The notes beneath the pieces are model-generated. The model was not told where the DNA came from, ran no database searches, and was given only the letters and a program-made list of their open reading frames with translations. From positions 10,130,501 through 10,194,500 of the forward strand of contig JAYKKT010000059.1 in NCBI GenBank assembly GCA_036023115.1: a stretch of DNA of 64,000 nucleotides, written 5' to 3'. The position numbers and the translations under genes are program-made. The stretch's first letter is position 1, and every line of letters starts with the position of its first letter. This DNA comes from Brasenia schreberi (lineage: Eukaryota > Streptophyta > Magnoliopsida > Nymphaeales > Cabombaceae). Positions 33,204 to 53,254 of this stretch are shown piece after piece.

Positions 33204-35103
33204 CGTAGGGAGAAAAGGCTAAGAAGTTTCGTGCCCGGAATGAGCGAACGCTATTGACCCGAACCATACCAAGTGGCAACTTAGAGAAAAACCATAACCT
33301 GACACGAACACGACGTGAAAAGTGCTTTTCCGTTCACTCAAAGTGATAAAAATTCGGGTCTGTTCGGCTTGGCCTGTTTCTCTGGTTTGTAAATCTCTTT
33401 CAACAAGAAAAAGAAAACAACGAAAATCAAGAACTTGCTGATAATTTCAAACCCGACGCGACTCAAACACAAGCAACAATTTCCACAAAAGAAAGTGGAT
33501 AGGTTAAGACGCCAACACAAAACCGAACCAAAATCCGGTTCGGTCCAGTCACAATAAGACTCAGTTCAGAACCGATTGAGTAAGTTTAATAAATTCGGTG
33601 TTTGGTTGGGGTTCGATTTTAAGAAATTCAGAACAAAAAACCAAAATATATTAATACTCTAAAAAAAAGAACACTAATCGATTTTGTTGTTTGCAACCCC
33701 TTTTACCCCACCCCATTTCCATTCCCTGATCGGTTTTCTATCACCGGCAGTTCTCTGTCACGAGCATCATCTATATTAACCACCATCCTTCTCTCTTTCC
33801 ATGGGCATCAAGCCGCTGCAACTATCCTCAGTTGTGTTTTTCAACTAAGGTTCTTGAACCGTGGGTGATAAGCTTTTTCTTTCTCAAACAGACAGACCTT
33901 ATGGATTTGCTCCCTCTTTATTTTTCATGAGAATGAATCTTGGGATTGTAAAAGTTTTGTGAGCATGATTATGAGAGGTGTTCTTGTTATTTCTCAAGTC
34001 TTGTTGATGGGTTTTTTGTTTTAGCAAAGTCTTTGTTGATGTGCAGAAGCTTATGTGAAAGTGAAGTGCAAGAAGCTCATTTAGCAATCAAAATCTTTGT
34101 TTTCTAGCAAAATTGGTGGCAAGGTAATGTGCATTTTCATTTCTCAAGTGCCTAACTTCTGCCTTTTGATAGTTTTTTTATATTAATGATATTCCTATGA
34201 CCTTGTTATGGTGGTGTTATTTTAACTTTTCTTAGTATATGTTGCAAGCGAAAGCACTGGATTGACTCAAGGAAAAACTGCTGTTGTGGCGTTAAAAGAT
34301 GGGTTTAGTATTTTACATACTACAAGGGTTTTCCTACGTGGATTCTGATTTCATCTTCAAAAGCATTGAAAAGGCATAGAAGTGGGATTTTCATTTGACT
34401 TCTTCTACTTAGACATACTTGTCTCATGTTTCTTTTGTATGGAGGATCGTTTGAAGGTCCATGAAGGCTTATATTGCATCTTAACCATAAATATCTTGCA
34501 AGCCTTTTTCTTGATTTAATATCAACTTTGATAACGTATGAGCTCTTCCCTTATGACACTTTCATCTTATACTTATATGTCAAGTTGACTTATTTTTCAT
34601 TTATAAAGTTTTTTTTTCATATTTTTGTGTAAATGGTTGTAACAGAAATAACAAATATTAGATACACATTTGTTCTTGAAGCTCAAACCGAATAATTGAA
34701 GTGAACTAATTCAGTTCGGTAACCTATTCACTTCAGTTCAGTTTCAATTCTAAAAATTATGTATATTTCGGTGTTCGGTAATTCGGTTCGGTTTGAATAT
34801 TGAATCAAACTGACCGATGCTCACCTCTACCCGATAGAATCACGAACAAACACAAAATTTGGGTCGAGCCCGAGCCCGAGCCCGTAGTCCCTTCATGGCA
34901 GCCCAGGCCTGTAACTGAACACTCCTTAACTAGACATAGGTCGTGAGTTCATTACCCATGGCATGGGTACCTGGCTTCAGCTTACCCTTTAAGCAAGAAG
35001 GAATAATTTGAGATGAAAGCTTTGAAAGTCCAAATGAGCATATCGGTTTGATCATATTGCAATATTTACATCAACAAAAAGAAGTTACTCTCATATAGAC
35101 GCA
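33201..35103. other. PBC upstream flank and intergenic region
   Basis: No gene. GGTTC/GAACC-rich blocks at about 33525-33625 and 34680-34830 resemble the 8891-9284 element. A tRNA-like word occurs at about 34915-34985. Confidence 0.4.
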
Positions 35104-35460
35104 GCCATTTCCAGTCCCAAAACCGTTAATTCCAATTTTCCTAAAACTAGGAACTAGAACTGAACCAGGACCGAGCTGATTTGAGTTCCAATTTGGAACA
35201 ACCAGTCTTGGTCCCATTCTAGTTTCAGTCCTAAGCCGCACAGATCTGGAAAAAATATAAAGAATTTAAAATGTTCAAAAACATCGAAACAGTACAGAAT
35301 TGACACTTTGGAATCACTGGTTCCAGTTCCAGTTATGTGGAAGGTGCAACAAGAACCAGACCGAGTATCCAGTTTGACCGGTTTTGGTTCCAATCGGTTC
35401 CTAACCCACTTCAATTCTGGTTCGAACCGTGAGACCAGTTCCAAACCAGCTATGTTCTAT
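35104..35460. repeat. GGTTC-rich repeat block
   Basis: Dense gaaccg, ggttcc and gttccagttcc words on both strands around an AT-rich core, the same compositional type as 8891-9284. Ends not resolved. Confidence 0.45.
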
Positions 35461-37134
35461 TCTCATGCCAACAAATTATTCTCAAGAGATATTTTTGGTA
35501 ATCTTCTATCGACAAGCTCTCGTCAGACATAGCCCTACCACATAAGCACACACTTGTATTGAACTCATGATATTCTCTGGATCGTAACATTCACCTGACT
35601 TGTGGAAACCCAGACCCAAATGGTGTGGGTAATATCCAACACGATCAACTTTGGGTTCGGGTATGGTGGACCCATAGTTAAATGAGTGTGGTAGTGAGGA
35701 GTGGGTTGGGAGCCAGCCACATAGGGACGACAATTTCGTGTTAGGGTCTTGTATGCACACTGCTATTTCGTGTTATTGTCACAATCAGGTCAAGCCTAAT
35801 AGCACTTGATTCTTTTCGTGTTACTTTCATGGACACAAACATGGATTCTTGCATTTTAGGTTTTCGTGTCTGGGTGTTATGTTGCAAGTAATTTCGTCTT
35901 CGGGAATGATTACTCATGCTATTTTCCACTAAGACCATTGCAAAAGCAACCCATTTTATGATTGTCATTTCGGGTGGAACTGAAACATAGACTTTTCGGA
36001 TAGTGCTTGTGTCGGGTATTTGCATTATGTCGTATTGTCGCTCCTACCACCATTGCAAAATTTGCATTTCGGGTAATTTCTGTTTTGTCATATTATCATT
36101 TAAGGTATTTTCGGGTGGAACCTGTCTCCATGATGATACAAAACACAATATTAGCATAAGAAGTGAGCCATTTAATCAAAGTCTAGCTGCCACGGCTCTT
36201 GAATCTATAGCAATTGCGCTCCCTGTTTACAAATCTAATGACCATTAACTCGTGAGTCAACCCCGTAACCAGGTGAGTTATTGCTCTTTGTGCAACTAAA
36301 TGAAGCCTTTGATATGTGTGTATTAGAAAAACAATATGATGATGAGCCCGTCTAGATAATGAGCTAACTCGTTTACCTAGTGATGGCAATATTGGCCCGA
36401 CCCATTGGCCCCAACCCAACCTTCAATAAGGGTTTGGAATACCCGGTTTAACTAGGTAAGGTTCAGATACGGGGATTGCCTTAGTTGCTTTGATCGGGTA
36501 TAGGGTGTGTATTGGATAAGAATACTTACCCCATGCCTGTATTCATACCCGAGTCTATATATATTGTATATATTGACTTGGCAATTTCATACACAGTAGA
36601 AGATGATGAGGTTGCTCAAAGCAGCCTTCTGGTTGAAGGTCATAAAGATGGCAATGGGATGGTTTTACCTGTACCTTGGCCCCGACATGAACCTCAATAG
36701 GGCGGGTATGTGTTTGGGTTTTCTTTTCTCCAATGAGTAATGAAACGGGTATGGGCAGGAACATATGTATGTGACCTGGACCTGACTTGAACCTCAACAT
36801 GACGGATATATGTTTGGGTTCTCTTTTCCCCAATGGGTAATGGGTGGGAATGGGACATGTATATCCTCTCTCTTTATATATGTATATAGAGAGAGTCTTA
36901 GGTGCATAATAGTGTTTGCTGCATAATCTTGCACAAACAATTTCACCGTATGATATTTGAGATCAATAATGGAGATTCAAATCACTTTGCATTTAGTGAA
37001 TTCATGTTCATTAAATACAAGGACGTAGGTATAACAATATTTTTTATTCAAATTTCTACCATCGATCTCAAAGATCGGATAATTGAGATGTTTGTGTAAG
37101 ATTATACATCAAACACTATTATACAACTAAGACT
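35461..37134. other. Intergenic, no gene recognised
   Basis: A locally repeated motif occurs at 36680-36860 (gacctggacc/tgaacctcaa and gggttttcttttctccaatg-like copies about 100 bp apart). No coding sequence. Confidence 0.35.
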
Positions 37135-37161
37135 CTCTCTCCACCCCTTCTCTCTTTTTCT

Positions 37162-37165
<4 letters not shown>

Positions 37166-37254
<89 letters not shown>
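37166..37254. repeat. Compound (CT)n(AT)n microsatellite
   Basis: About 26 bp of CT followed by about 62 bp of AT. Confidence 0.95.
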
Positions 37255-37255
<1 letters not shown>

Positions 37256-37479
37256 CCCGTGTTTTAATGTTCCCAAACAAAGCCCAAATGCATGAGATGA
37301 AAGTGTAGCTTAGCAGTGACAGTTCCATGTTTTTTTTGGGTCAGACAAACAACCTGGAGAACCTTTTTAGGGTGGGGCGAATGCGTTGTAGCCCATGGAT
37401 TCATGCATGGGCTATAGCCTTCTTGTTGATTCTTTCAATTTCCCTTGGGGCTAATGGGCCACCTGGGGTCGGTGTAGAT

Positions 37480-37600
37480 GAGCTTAGGTGAGGTATATAA
37501 GGCATACCCAGTAAACACACACGCATGCACCCCTTAGGAGTCGAACTTGCCGCCTGAAAGTGGGTGTGTCATATAGACCAACTTGTCGTGTCCATCTTTG
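37480..37600 (-). repeat. tRNA-like SINE head fragment
   Basis: Minus strand contains aagttcgactcct (B-box-like) preceded by ttggtctatatgacacaccc (A-box-like). Less conserved than the copy at 37935-38105. Confidence 0.35.
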
Positions 37601-37934
37601 AAAAATGACTGCTCAGTGCCTTATCAATGTATGTATATATAAACAGGCCTTAATGCCAATAAAAGGTTGATTAGTTTCTATTTGCTACTAAACTTTTTTT
37701 TGCATTATAGATTGTTTATATAACTTTACCGGTGTTTGCAAGTCTTGCGCCCAAGGCTTCAGCTTCGGCTTCGGCTTCGGCTTCGGTTTCGGCTTCAAGT
37801 TCAGAGGCAATTTGGTTTTGGGTCAATGTGGTTCAGTCCAGTTATTAAACTCGAACCAACCAATGCACTCCCAGGAAATTAACCTTGTTCGTCTTTGTAT
37901 GTTACGGCAGTACGTTGAGAGGCATCCTGATGGT

Positions 37935-38105
37935 GGTGGCTTGGTTGGTGAAAGAGTGCCCCACCGCTAGTCCTTTTTATTTAGTTAGAATGGGAGGTCG
38001 ATGCCTAATACACATATGGATGCACCCTCGGGAATCGAACCAGCCACCTATGACTGGGATTCGGAGAGCTCTACCGGCGAGTGAACCATCCCGGTGCATC
38101 CCAGT
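37935..38105 (-). repeat. tRNA-derived SINE-like sequence
   Basis: Minus strand reads tggttcactcgccggtagag (A-box-like), then ggttcgattcccg, a perfect B box (GGTTCGANTCC), followed by a non-tRNA body. Two further degenerate tRNA-like words lie nearby on the plus strand (38196-38245, gagttcgatatcc; 38510-38560, gagtttgatacct). Confidence 0.5.
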
Positions 38106-38894
38106 GGTATGTCTAAAACTTGGAAATTATTTTCTTGATCAGCCTTGTCTTTCAGGCATTTTAAACTCTTCAACCGAATTAGCACAATTAAATTATCGCT
38201 CACCTGGCCAGGGCTCGAGGTTAATGTCATGAGTTCGATATCCAGGGTGTGCTTTGCCAGTTTCGGCCTCCCGATCGTACCCCAAAAAGCTCAACTTGGA
38301 TCCAGTATAGCAAATCACCTCTTAGGAAGGCTGCTTTAGAAACTGGATGTGCTTCATTAGTTGAGCACTAACAATGCCAAACCAAAACCAAGCCTATATT
38401 ATTTAGTTACATATTTTATTTATTATTTTCTTATGACACTTTTGGAGCTGTTCTCCTTTCTCTCTTTTAAAGTGTTCATAATCAATTGGACAATGATCGA
38501 ACAACAACTCACTTGGTTAGGAGGTCCACTCACAAGTTAAAGGTCATGAGTTTGATACCTATGCCTCTCTAAATGTGTTCACAATCATTTTCTTTCATAC
38601 TGCCTCTCTAAATGTTTGAACCATCTGATTGTTGTGTTCGTGTTTAGCTTTTATTGGTGTCACCTCAACTCTTTACTTAATAGTCTCATCACTAATATGT
38701 GGTGTAAACATTAATATCTTCATTTAGGCTATTCTTTTTTTATATGCATCCTTCAATCAGCTAAAATGGAATTTACATTCTCAAACTTGCCTTTGGAATG
38801 CAATACGAGATAGTTGTTGGATATCATAAACCTAATGCATTTTGTGGCTGATTCCTTTTTCTTCAAAATTTTATTTGGCATTTTATTAAGCACT

Positions 38895-38993
38895 TAACTG
38901 ATACCGAACTGAACTGGCAGTTCAATTTGGTTCTAGTTGGGAAAAATTCTCGCAGTCTAGTTTACGGTTTCAGTTCTACAACCGAACCAAACC

Positions 38994-39031
<38 letters not shown>

Positions 39032-39370
39032 CTTTATAAGTTTATGCATACGAGTTTTATAACCTCATATACATAATATATAAAGTTTATATTCTTATAT
39101 GGATTTAAATCTTGACAAGTTATATATATATATATATATAAGATTCATAACCTCATATACATATAAATTATAGACCGTAGATCTAAATAATCTCATGGCA
39201 TAATAGAACCGTGGTTCAAAACCGGACCAAACCAGAACCAGCGGTTTGGTTGATTTGGTTCTGACCACAACACGGTTCAATTTGGTCCTCTAAAAATTGA
39301 GAACCGAAACTAGCAGTTTGGTTTAAGATTGAGGCTAGAATCAAACCAAACCGAACCTTTAACACCCCTG
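38895..39370. mobile_element. GGTTC-rich element with hAT-like end
   Basis: Rich in accgaacc/ggttcggt words, with internal AT microsatellites (38996-39028, 39121-39140). The right end ttaacacccctg (39359-39370) is the reverse complement of CAGGGGTGTTAA, an end known from plant hAT non-autonomous elements. The left end is unresolved. Confidence 0.45.
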
Positions 39371-39808
39371 TAGTATATAATATAGCTGTTAACCGGAGTG
39401 TACGTATAAAAAAAAACTCAGACGTTCAAAGAGGCCCAAAGAAGGCTTGACCGGACACAGTTGTGGCTCATAAGCAACTAGGTCTTGTCCACTTTGGAAA
39501 AGTATGCGTGTTCGTGTCATATGTGTCGTGTCGTAGTGTCCCTACGAGAGAGAGAGAGAGAGAGTTCCAACTTTCTCGGTGGGGAGAAGCGAAAGGAGAA
39601 CTCGCCACATGGAAGAGTAGCAGCCACATCCAGGTAGTCTCCATCAATCGTAGGTTTGTCTGCTCGCAACCACTACCACCAACATGCTGCCGTTTCCGGT
39701 ACAACGATAAACTGCCCAAGATGAAAGAAACAACCAAGCTTCTCATGACATGAACGCAATTTCACTGTCATCATCATCAGAGCAGGGCCTACGTACTTCG
39801 AGAACAAG

Positions 39809-46787
<6,979 letters not shown>

Positions 46788-49600
46788 CTTCTCCACTCGT
46801 CTTTCTGATTTATAAGTCAAAGAAGCTACGTTTTTACAGATTCGGAAAACCCCAGCATAAAACTCTTAGACCAGGGCCCCACCCTCAATGGCTAGGCTTT
46901 GCCATCGGTGTGCATGGTGGTAGCACTTGTGGGAGCCAGAGCGCTGACCACCCATCTAGCAGCCCAAGCCTTTCCACTGTGCTTGCCCAGAAATCCTTTG
47001 TGAAGTTAACCTACATTCTTCCGCTCCACTCTTGTGCTCATCATACTCATAAATGTGAACATCAGGACTTTTCAAATAAAGGATCCTCATAACAAATTGA
47101 AATTTTATCTTCTGTGAAATAGTACCACATAGTAATTTTACGAAAATAAAGGATCCTCATGCCAAACTGCATGTGAGAAACCAGTGAAGGTTGAAACATA
47201 AATTTTAAATCTTCTCCTTTGTGCAAATCTACTGCAACAACATGATAACTTGAAGTATTAGTGATATCTTTGACATGTTCTAGACTCTAGAGACAAAAAT
47301 GGTCATTTTCACTTTATTTCCAAACAAATTTTAAGGTATTTGCGTCTGAGTGAAGATTAATCAAGTCCGCAAGGTGGATGTCCACGAAGTTCTTAATGTA
47401 GTTGTCATTTGCGTTGGTCCATGCACCATGATTCATCTCCTTTTTAGTACAATGTAACATATATTTGTCATCTAGTTTAAGCAACCTGGAGCTTCTCTAA
47501 CAATTTTCAGATCTTGCATCTCAAACAGGGGATCTGATACGCTGGTAAAATACTATAGGGACATTTCTGCCTCTGTTCGAAACAACTTTTGGCAGTAACG
47601 TTCGTAATCAAGGACCTCCAAGTAGGCTATCTTTCCAAACTAGACTTCAACAGATGGGGGTTAACTCGTAGCTGGGGAGCATTGGATAGAAATCTGCACA
47701 TGATTCTCTGCTTACCAAGTTAAATATTTGTGTCATTGTCATGTACATATGATCAAACAAAGTTTTGGTTTCTGCTCATTGGTTTTGCCGAATCTGGAGA
47801 GGTTTCAGTCATCTGACAGATGATGTTGCATGAGGCAAACAACATTTTCTGATCCATGTTATAATGCTTCGTTGTCTCTTCTTATACTTGTTTTGTGTTT
47901 GTCAAATACCATTAAGCATTGCAAGAATTAGAAACTGAGTGCTCCAAGGCAGCAGTTCTAAGCCCACTCCCTCAGGGTCCTGAGCCTGGTCATGAGGAAT
48001 GGAACAGATATCCTGATTAACCCACACTCCTGTCTTTTGATAGTCGAGTGGCTCATTGCCCCTTCCTTAATAAACTCTTTCTCTATTCCTAGCTGCTTAT
48101 TGGTTGTGATTAGGTAAGTCAAAGGTGATGTCATTAGATAGGCAGCTGTTTGTTGGGGCAAACTTAGAAGCCTTTTAAGATTTAGGCAGCGTGACTAATT
48201 AAGTCATTTTTTCTTTTAGACAAATACACCATGAAAGATGGGAGGACTTTTTCCTCTCAATGATAATAAGCCTTGATTATTTCATGGAAAGGCTTCTCGA
48301 GTAGGATTCGCCTCTGCCGGAGAAAGATGCATGCACCCGTTTTCACATAGTTGAAACAAACAGCAAAAAGTTATCTTATGTCAATGAGACGGGCCGTATT
48401 GACCAGCCTTCTCTGAGGAAAAGCCATTGTTGAGAAAGTAGGAGGTATGGGCAGTTCAAAGACTAGCAAAATGAGAGGGATGAAATTGGGCAAGCGAAAT
48501 GCAAGGGATTGATGCTTTCTCTTTTTGGGATAACCAAGCAAGGGATAGAGTTAATAACCTAGCTTTGTGTGTTCTAGTAGAAGTTGTTAGGGGAATCTTG
48601 TAAACTTAATAAAGTCTCTTGATATATGGAGAGTTTCTCACAAATGCATACGAGATAAATTTGATACATTAGTTTTATCAAAATAGAAAGGAGAATAGAC
48701 TCGTTATATTTCTGTTTTAGCAAGGTTTATGTCCACTCTTTGAAAGACGACCTGAAATTTGAAATTTTGATAGATAACCCCTGAGATGACTTGCCCATCT
48801 CCAACCCAAGTATTCGAATCGAGAACGGGTTGTATATACACACAGCGATCAGTTTAGTCTCGTTCCATTGAGGAAGCCAGTGAAAACTAACGTCAATAAT
48901 ATTTTTGTGGTTACATGATGTAAACCGACGCTAGAAGTGAGCTATGGGAGGTAAACCGAAGTCAAGAACCCATGTACAAATTCACGCAACCAACTAAACA
49001 TTCACATTGATCTGATTAACTTCATAAGAGAAAAAAAAAAATGAGGACTCAGATTGAAATCCAGATCTATGTTTGCACTCTGAACTGTATTGCTATGGCA
49101 CTCCATCACCAAGAGACATGAAACTGGAAATTAACCAGACCCCAAGAATATGGAATCGATTCAAACAACAGATTTAGTACTTTCATAAAATGATGACAAA
49201 ACTATTCTGATATATCAAGAAGAAATACACAAATTATGACCAGGAGAAATCTAGCAGAACCAAATACATGTACAAAATCTAACACAACAACCAATGTTAA
49301 TCAACAAAGAAATCGTACTAACTAAACGACAACCAATTGATTTTCATCAGCATCTTATCACAACCGATTGGATCTGAAGTATCTGGTAGGTCCATCAAGA
49401 AGTCCATATATCATCTCCCAAGAACATGTTGGTAAAGAGCAAATTATGTATGTCAAACAAATAAGTTCATGTCCATCGTCCCTTCAGCAGTCACAAACGG
49501 AAAGCTCTCATAAGTTAGACATGTGAAAAGGTCCATATCCTCTTCCAAGGACATTGAAGGATACATTGCTAAGGAGCCAGAGTTCATGTCTAAAACAGTG
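46788..49600. other. Kinase 3' flank and intergenic region
   Basis: No coding region recognised. 46870-46990 has a weak tRNA-like word. The kinase 3' UTR or an extra terminal exon may lie in the first few hundred bases. Confidence 0.35.
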
Positions 49601-49610
49601 GAGAAGTCCA

Positions 49611-50741
49611 TCACTTGCCTACTCCAGCATTGACAGGCATGCTGTCATCAGTCGGACAGAGGTAAGGTACTAAAGAGCACGAACCTGTGTCTAACAAGAA
49701 TTTAATGCTCTTTGTGTCTGTTTCTCCTTGAGCAGTGGTAAAGGGACGATCATGGAATTCAGACACGTGAAGGTGGAACCATGCATGCATGGTGTCGAGT
49801 TCAGATTGCAATGGTTGGCTTCAAATCCCAGAGGGTTCAATGTATTGTAATCTTGGGACTTAGATATGGAGGACGCATGTGTTACTGATGCTAGAAGGGG
49901 AATTGTGGGTGTTGGAGGAACGTCACTAAATTCCAATGGAGAAATGGTTGTGCAGTCTACAACCATATGAGTTTGAACCATCAAAAGAGGAACTGTGGGT
50001 GTTGGAGGAAAGAAACTAAATTCTAATGGAGGACTGGTTACATAGTCTGCAGTAATATGGGTTTGAACCGTCGGAAGAGGAATTGTGGGTGTCGGAGCAA
50101 CGACACAATTTTAATGGAGGAATGACTGTGTAATCTCCAACCGGGTAGGTTTGAACCGTCAAAAAAGACTTGATTCAATAGAAGATATGCAGCTGTGAAC
50201 CATCGAAGAAGCACTTGATTCTTTAGGAGCTTTCGTTCTGGGAGTTGTGAAGTTTCCAACCGGCAAAGGATGATTTTCTAACTGTGACGTGTTGCATCTC
50301 CTTACCTACGCAACGGCTCCGAAAATATTTGCCTGACATTTGTCTTTTCTGGCAAGTCACATTCGGTCGGCTTCCCAATGTACTTCACTGACTTGATACT
50401 CTCAATTCTCTTGTTTATCATGTTGATCTTCTTGTTCACCTTCAAGTCAAGATCCAAGATAGCGTTTAGGTCCATCATCTCAAGGTTGCATTGTTTCCAC
50501 GATAGTGATGACTCAATCTCTTCTTTCTCCTTTCATATTTGATCTAATTCCTCTTGCAACTTCTGTGCGAAGGAAGCTCCAGATGTCTTCCCTCCGCTTG
50601 TTGTCCTCGTTGCATGCGTCGACGTCGCAGAGGGTCGAGAACTTGTTCATCTTCTTCAAACCCTTCTTGCGTAAAGAGAAGGTGGCATTGCCTGATTTTC
50701 CCCTTGTCGATGAGTTTGATGGGAAGCCTTGCATGACCCAT
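49611..50741 (-). pseudogene. M-type (type I) MADS-box protein, disrupted
   Basis: The minus-strand start MGHARLPIKLIDKGKIRQ (50741 down) is followed, after one extra base near 50687, by ATFSLRKKGLKKMNKFSTLC and DVDAC, a MADS-box DNA-binding domain of the M type (compare KRKKGLxKKxxEFSTLC). The normal IIYGP region is missing. A third frame gives a coiled-coil-like stretch (QKLQEELDQI, TGA at 50533-50535, KEKEEIESSLSWKQCNLEMM, DLNAILDLDLKVNKK) with a stop at 50302. Further down are proline-rich repeats (see 49901-50170) and an open frame to 49611. At least two frame changes and one nonsense codon make it inactive. M-type genes usually act in female gametophyte or endosperm. Confidence 0.75.
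49901..50170 (-). repeat. Three 90-bp coding repeats in the MADS-like pseudogene
   Basis: The word aa(t/c)tgtgggtgt recurs at 49901, 49991 and 50081, an exact 90-bp period. On the minus strand each unit encodes about 30 residues of type VQTH...PLEFS..PPTPT.PLL, proline- and threonine-rich. The oldest unit (near 50130) carries an indel. Confidence 0.8.
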
Positions 50742-51299
50742 GATTTCTTGAGCAGTACTATTGGATCTTCGTCTCTTTCCCTCCAAGAAGCTCAAATGGC
50801 AGATCAGTAAACGAGGGTTTAGGGGACGTTTAACCAGATTTGAGGTGGGTCTCGATATATATACACTCCGTTTCCTTAATTATGGAAGGTTGTGAGATCA
50901 GAAAAAATTAAGGCTTTAGAACGTTTAAGATTCTCTGTTGCCTCAATTCGTTAAGTCAAAGCAGCGAGAAAATTCATTCACACACTAGACAAGTCCCTAC
51001 GTTTGGGATTCACGGTAAAAATCTGATTTCTTACTCTGGATGCATTAAAGAACACGGTTCAAACAGTAAAGTATAATTGTATTATGAAAACTTTTTTTTA
51101 ACTTTTCAAAAGTTCAAGTGAGGCGGATGTTGATCTACCATGAAATGCATGTCAAACCATGCACGGCCTACGATGATAGGAGCTGAAAAATATAAGCCAT
51201 GATTTAATGGTCGCTATGATTATAGTCTATAGTTTTAATCCTACACCGTTTGTATGTTTTCTTCTCATCGAACCACTGTTAGATATAGCTATTTTGAAA

Positions 51300-52291
51300 T
51301 TAAAAAAGTGGCAAGAACTGTCTGGAACTGGAACCTAGACAATAACCAAATCAAGAACTGTTGGTTCCACTCCAAAACCAAGAGTACACAACAGCCCATT
51401 TGAACTGGAAGTTCAAACTGGCATCTTATAGCCCTTTGAAATTTCAATAATTTATTTTTTTCTCTTACCAATTTGTATAATATTTTTGAAAACAGAATAG
51501 TTTTCAACAATTTGGAATTTAATTATTGAACAAGTTTTAAATGCAAGAACCAAACCGAAAGCCACACGGTGACTGTGGCCAACACGAAACCAGAGCTGGA
51601 ACCATCATACAACTGAAACTGAATCCGAAACCAAAACCATTATGAAACCTATGAGAGGACGATTTGCTTTATTCCGGGTTCTGGTATAGCACGGTTCCGA
51701 AGCGGCGGTTCCAATTAAACAGAAACTAGCGACGTCAGTATTGCAGATACTGCTAGACCCATGCCAAACAATGGCGGTTCCAAGTTGGGTCCACTTGTGT
51801 TCCTTAATTCTTTAACTTTCATGAGAGACCATTTATTTTCTAATGTGAGGGTAAAGTTCAATTGGGTGGTACATCACCTTACTAAAGAAAACCCGTTTTC
51901 ATTGCCACTGTCCCCGCTGCTGAAATAAGGTCAGCTCGCCAAGGACTCGATCCTCTTACATTAGTACATGTTTTGGCTGGTACTGGATATCAGCACTTCC
52001 AGTTTTCCTGGAACCATGAACCGGGCCTGGCTGGTTCCCGGTTGAGTCCTAAACTGCCCAGACTTGGTTCAGGTCTAAAATGACCGACAAAAGATCAGGT
52101 CGAGTCAGGTCCAGGTGGAACCAGGACTGACCAGAAACAAGGGGACCTGCTAAATATCTATATAGTATATGTCAATACGTATGTATCTATGCATGGATAT
52201 ACATAGAATATATGTAATATGAACACCTGCATGCAGATATATATAATACATAATACATACATAGTTGCACTATACATATACAATATAAACA

Positions 52292-52343
<52 letters not shown>

Positions 52344-52480
52344 TATGGGTTAGTTGGATCAACAAGAACTCATCTCGAATCATGTCCAGACCGTGAAAAT
52401 GGATCTGAATAAAAAAAATCTGGTACAGTCCGGGTTGAACCTGATTTTGATGTGGCCCCAAAACCTGATTTGCCACCCTT
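51300..52480. repeat. GGTTC-rich repeat blocks with microsatellite
   Basis: Two blocks (about 51305-51790 and 51960-52460) rich in ggttcc/gaacca on both strands, like 8891-9284. The second contains (TA)n(GA)n at about 52296-52343. A tRNA-B-box-like word on the minus strand (ggatcgagtcct, 51944-51955) lies between them. No coding sequence. Confidence 0.45.
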
Positions 52481-53254
52481 ATCATTGATTAAGCCCTAGT
52501 TTTTCATGACATGCTTGAAGTTTTCTAAAGTTTTTAAATGTTCAAAATTTGGGTAATGCTAAATTTCGGTGCTGTAATATAGATCTTTTACATTAGGCCC
52601 ACGTCAAAGAATGGGCTTCGACAATAGGTAGATCAAAGGAAGAACGCCATAGGCTGAAAAAGATGACCCATGATTTGAGCCGTAGGCTATGCTTATAGTC
52701 TCTGGTTTCAATGCAACGCTGTTTAACTATTTTGTTTGGTTTTTCAAATTTGTACAAGGCGGGCTTGCCTTGTCATGTTTTACGTTATTTTTATTCTCTC
52801 TCTCCTTCTAAAAGGGAATACCACAAATAGCCTTGTCAAGTTTTTCTTTGTGATTTTTTTACGAGGATCGATATGTGCTTATTTTTTTTACCGATTTTGC
52901 CCCTACTAAAGTCTGAAAATTACACCAGATGACTTAACCGTTTGGAACTCTCTCCATTCGTTCTCACCTTACCATTCGATCGTCTCACACCATTTTATCG
53001 GTGACTCACGACTTGAAGCTCGATCCAATAAATGATATTGAATCATCCAACATTCCATAATGCTTCGAATATGACAAAAAAAGAGAAAAAAGAGAAGGGA
53101 GCCGATTCGAAGATGATTTCAGTTATTTGGTAGGGTATTTTGTTGATTTAATAGTATTTTTTATCATTTATTTGATGTATTGATTTTATTTTCAATCGAA
53201 ATCAAAATAAAAAAATGATATCAAATTCCCCATTGAAGACATGACAAATGCATC
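52481..53254. other. Intergenic, no gene recognised
   Basis: AT-rich non-coding sequence. Confidence 0.35.

Noticed and set aside
39463..39753. Coding exon upstream of the kinase start
   Set aside because: It overlaps the probable promoter and 5' UTR, includes a GA microsatellite and is in another frame; ATG at 39809 fits the spliced protein.
50505..50810. Plus-strand open frame of 101 codons
   Set aside because: It is the opposite-strand shadow of the MADS-box domain.
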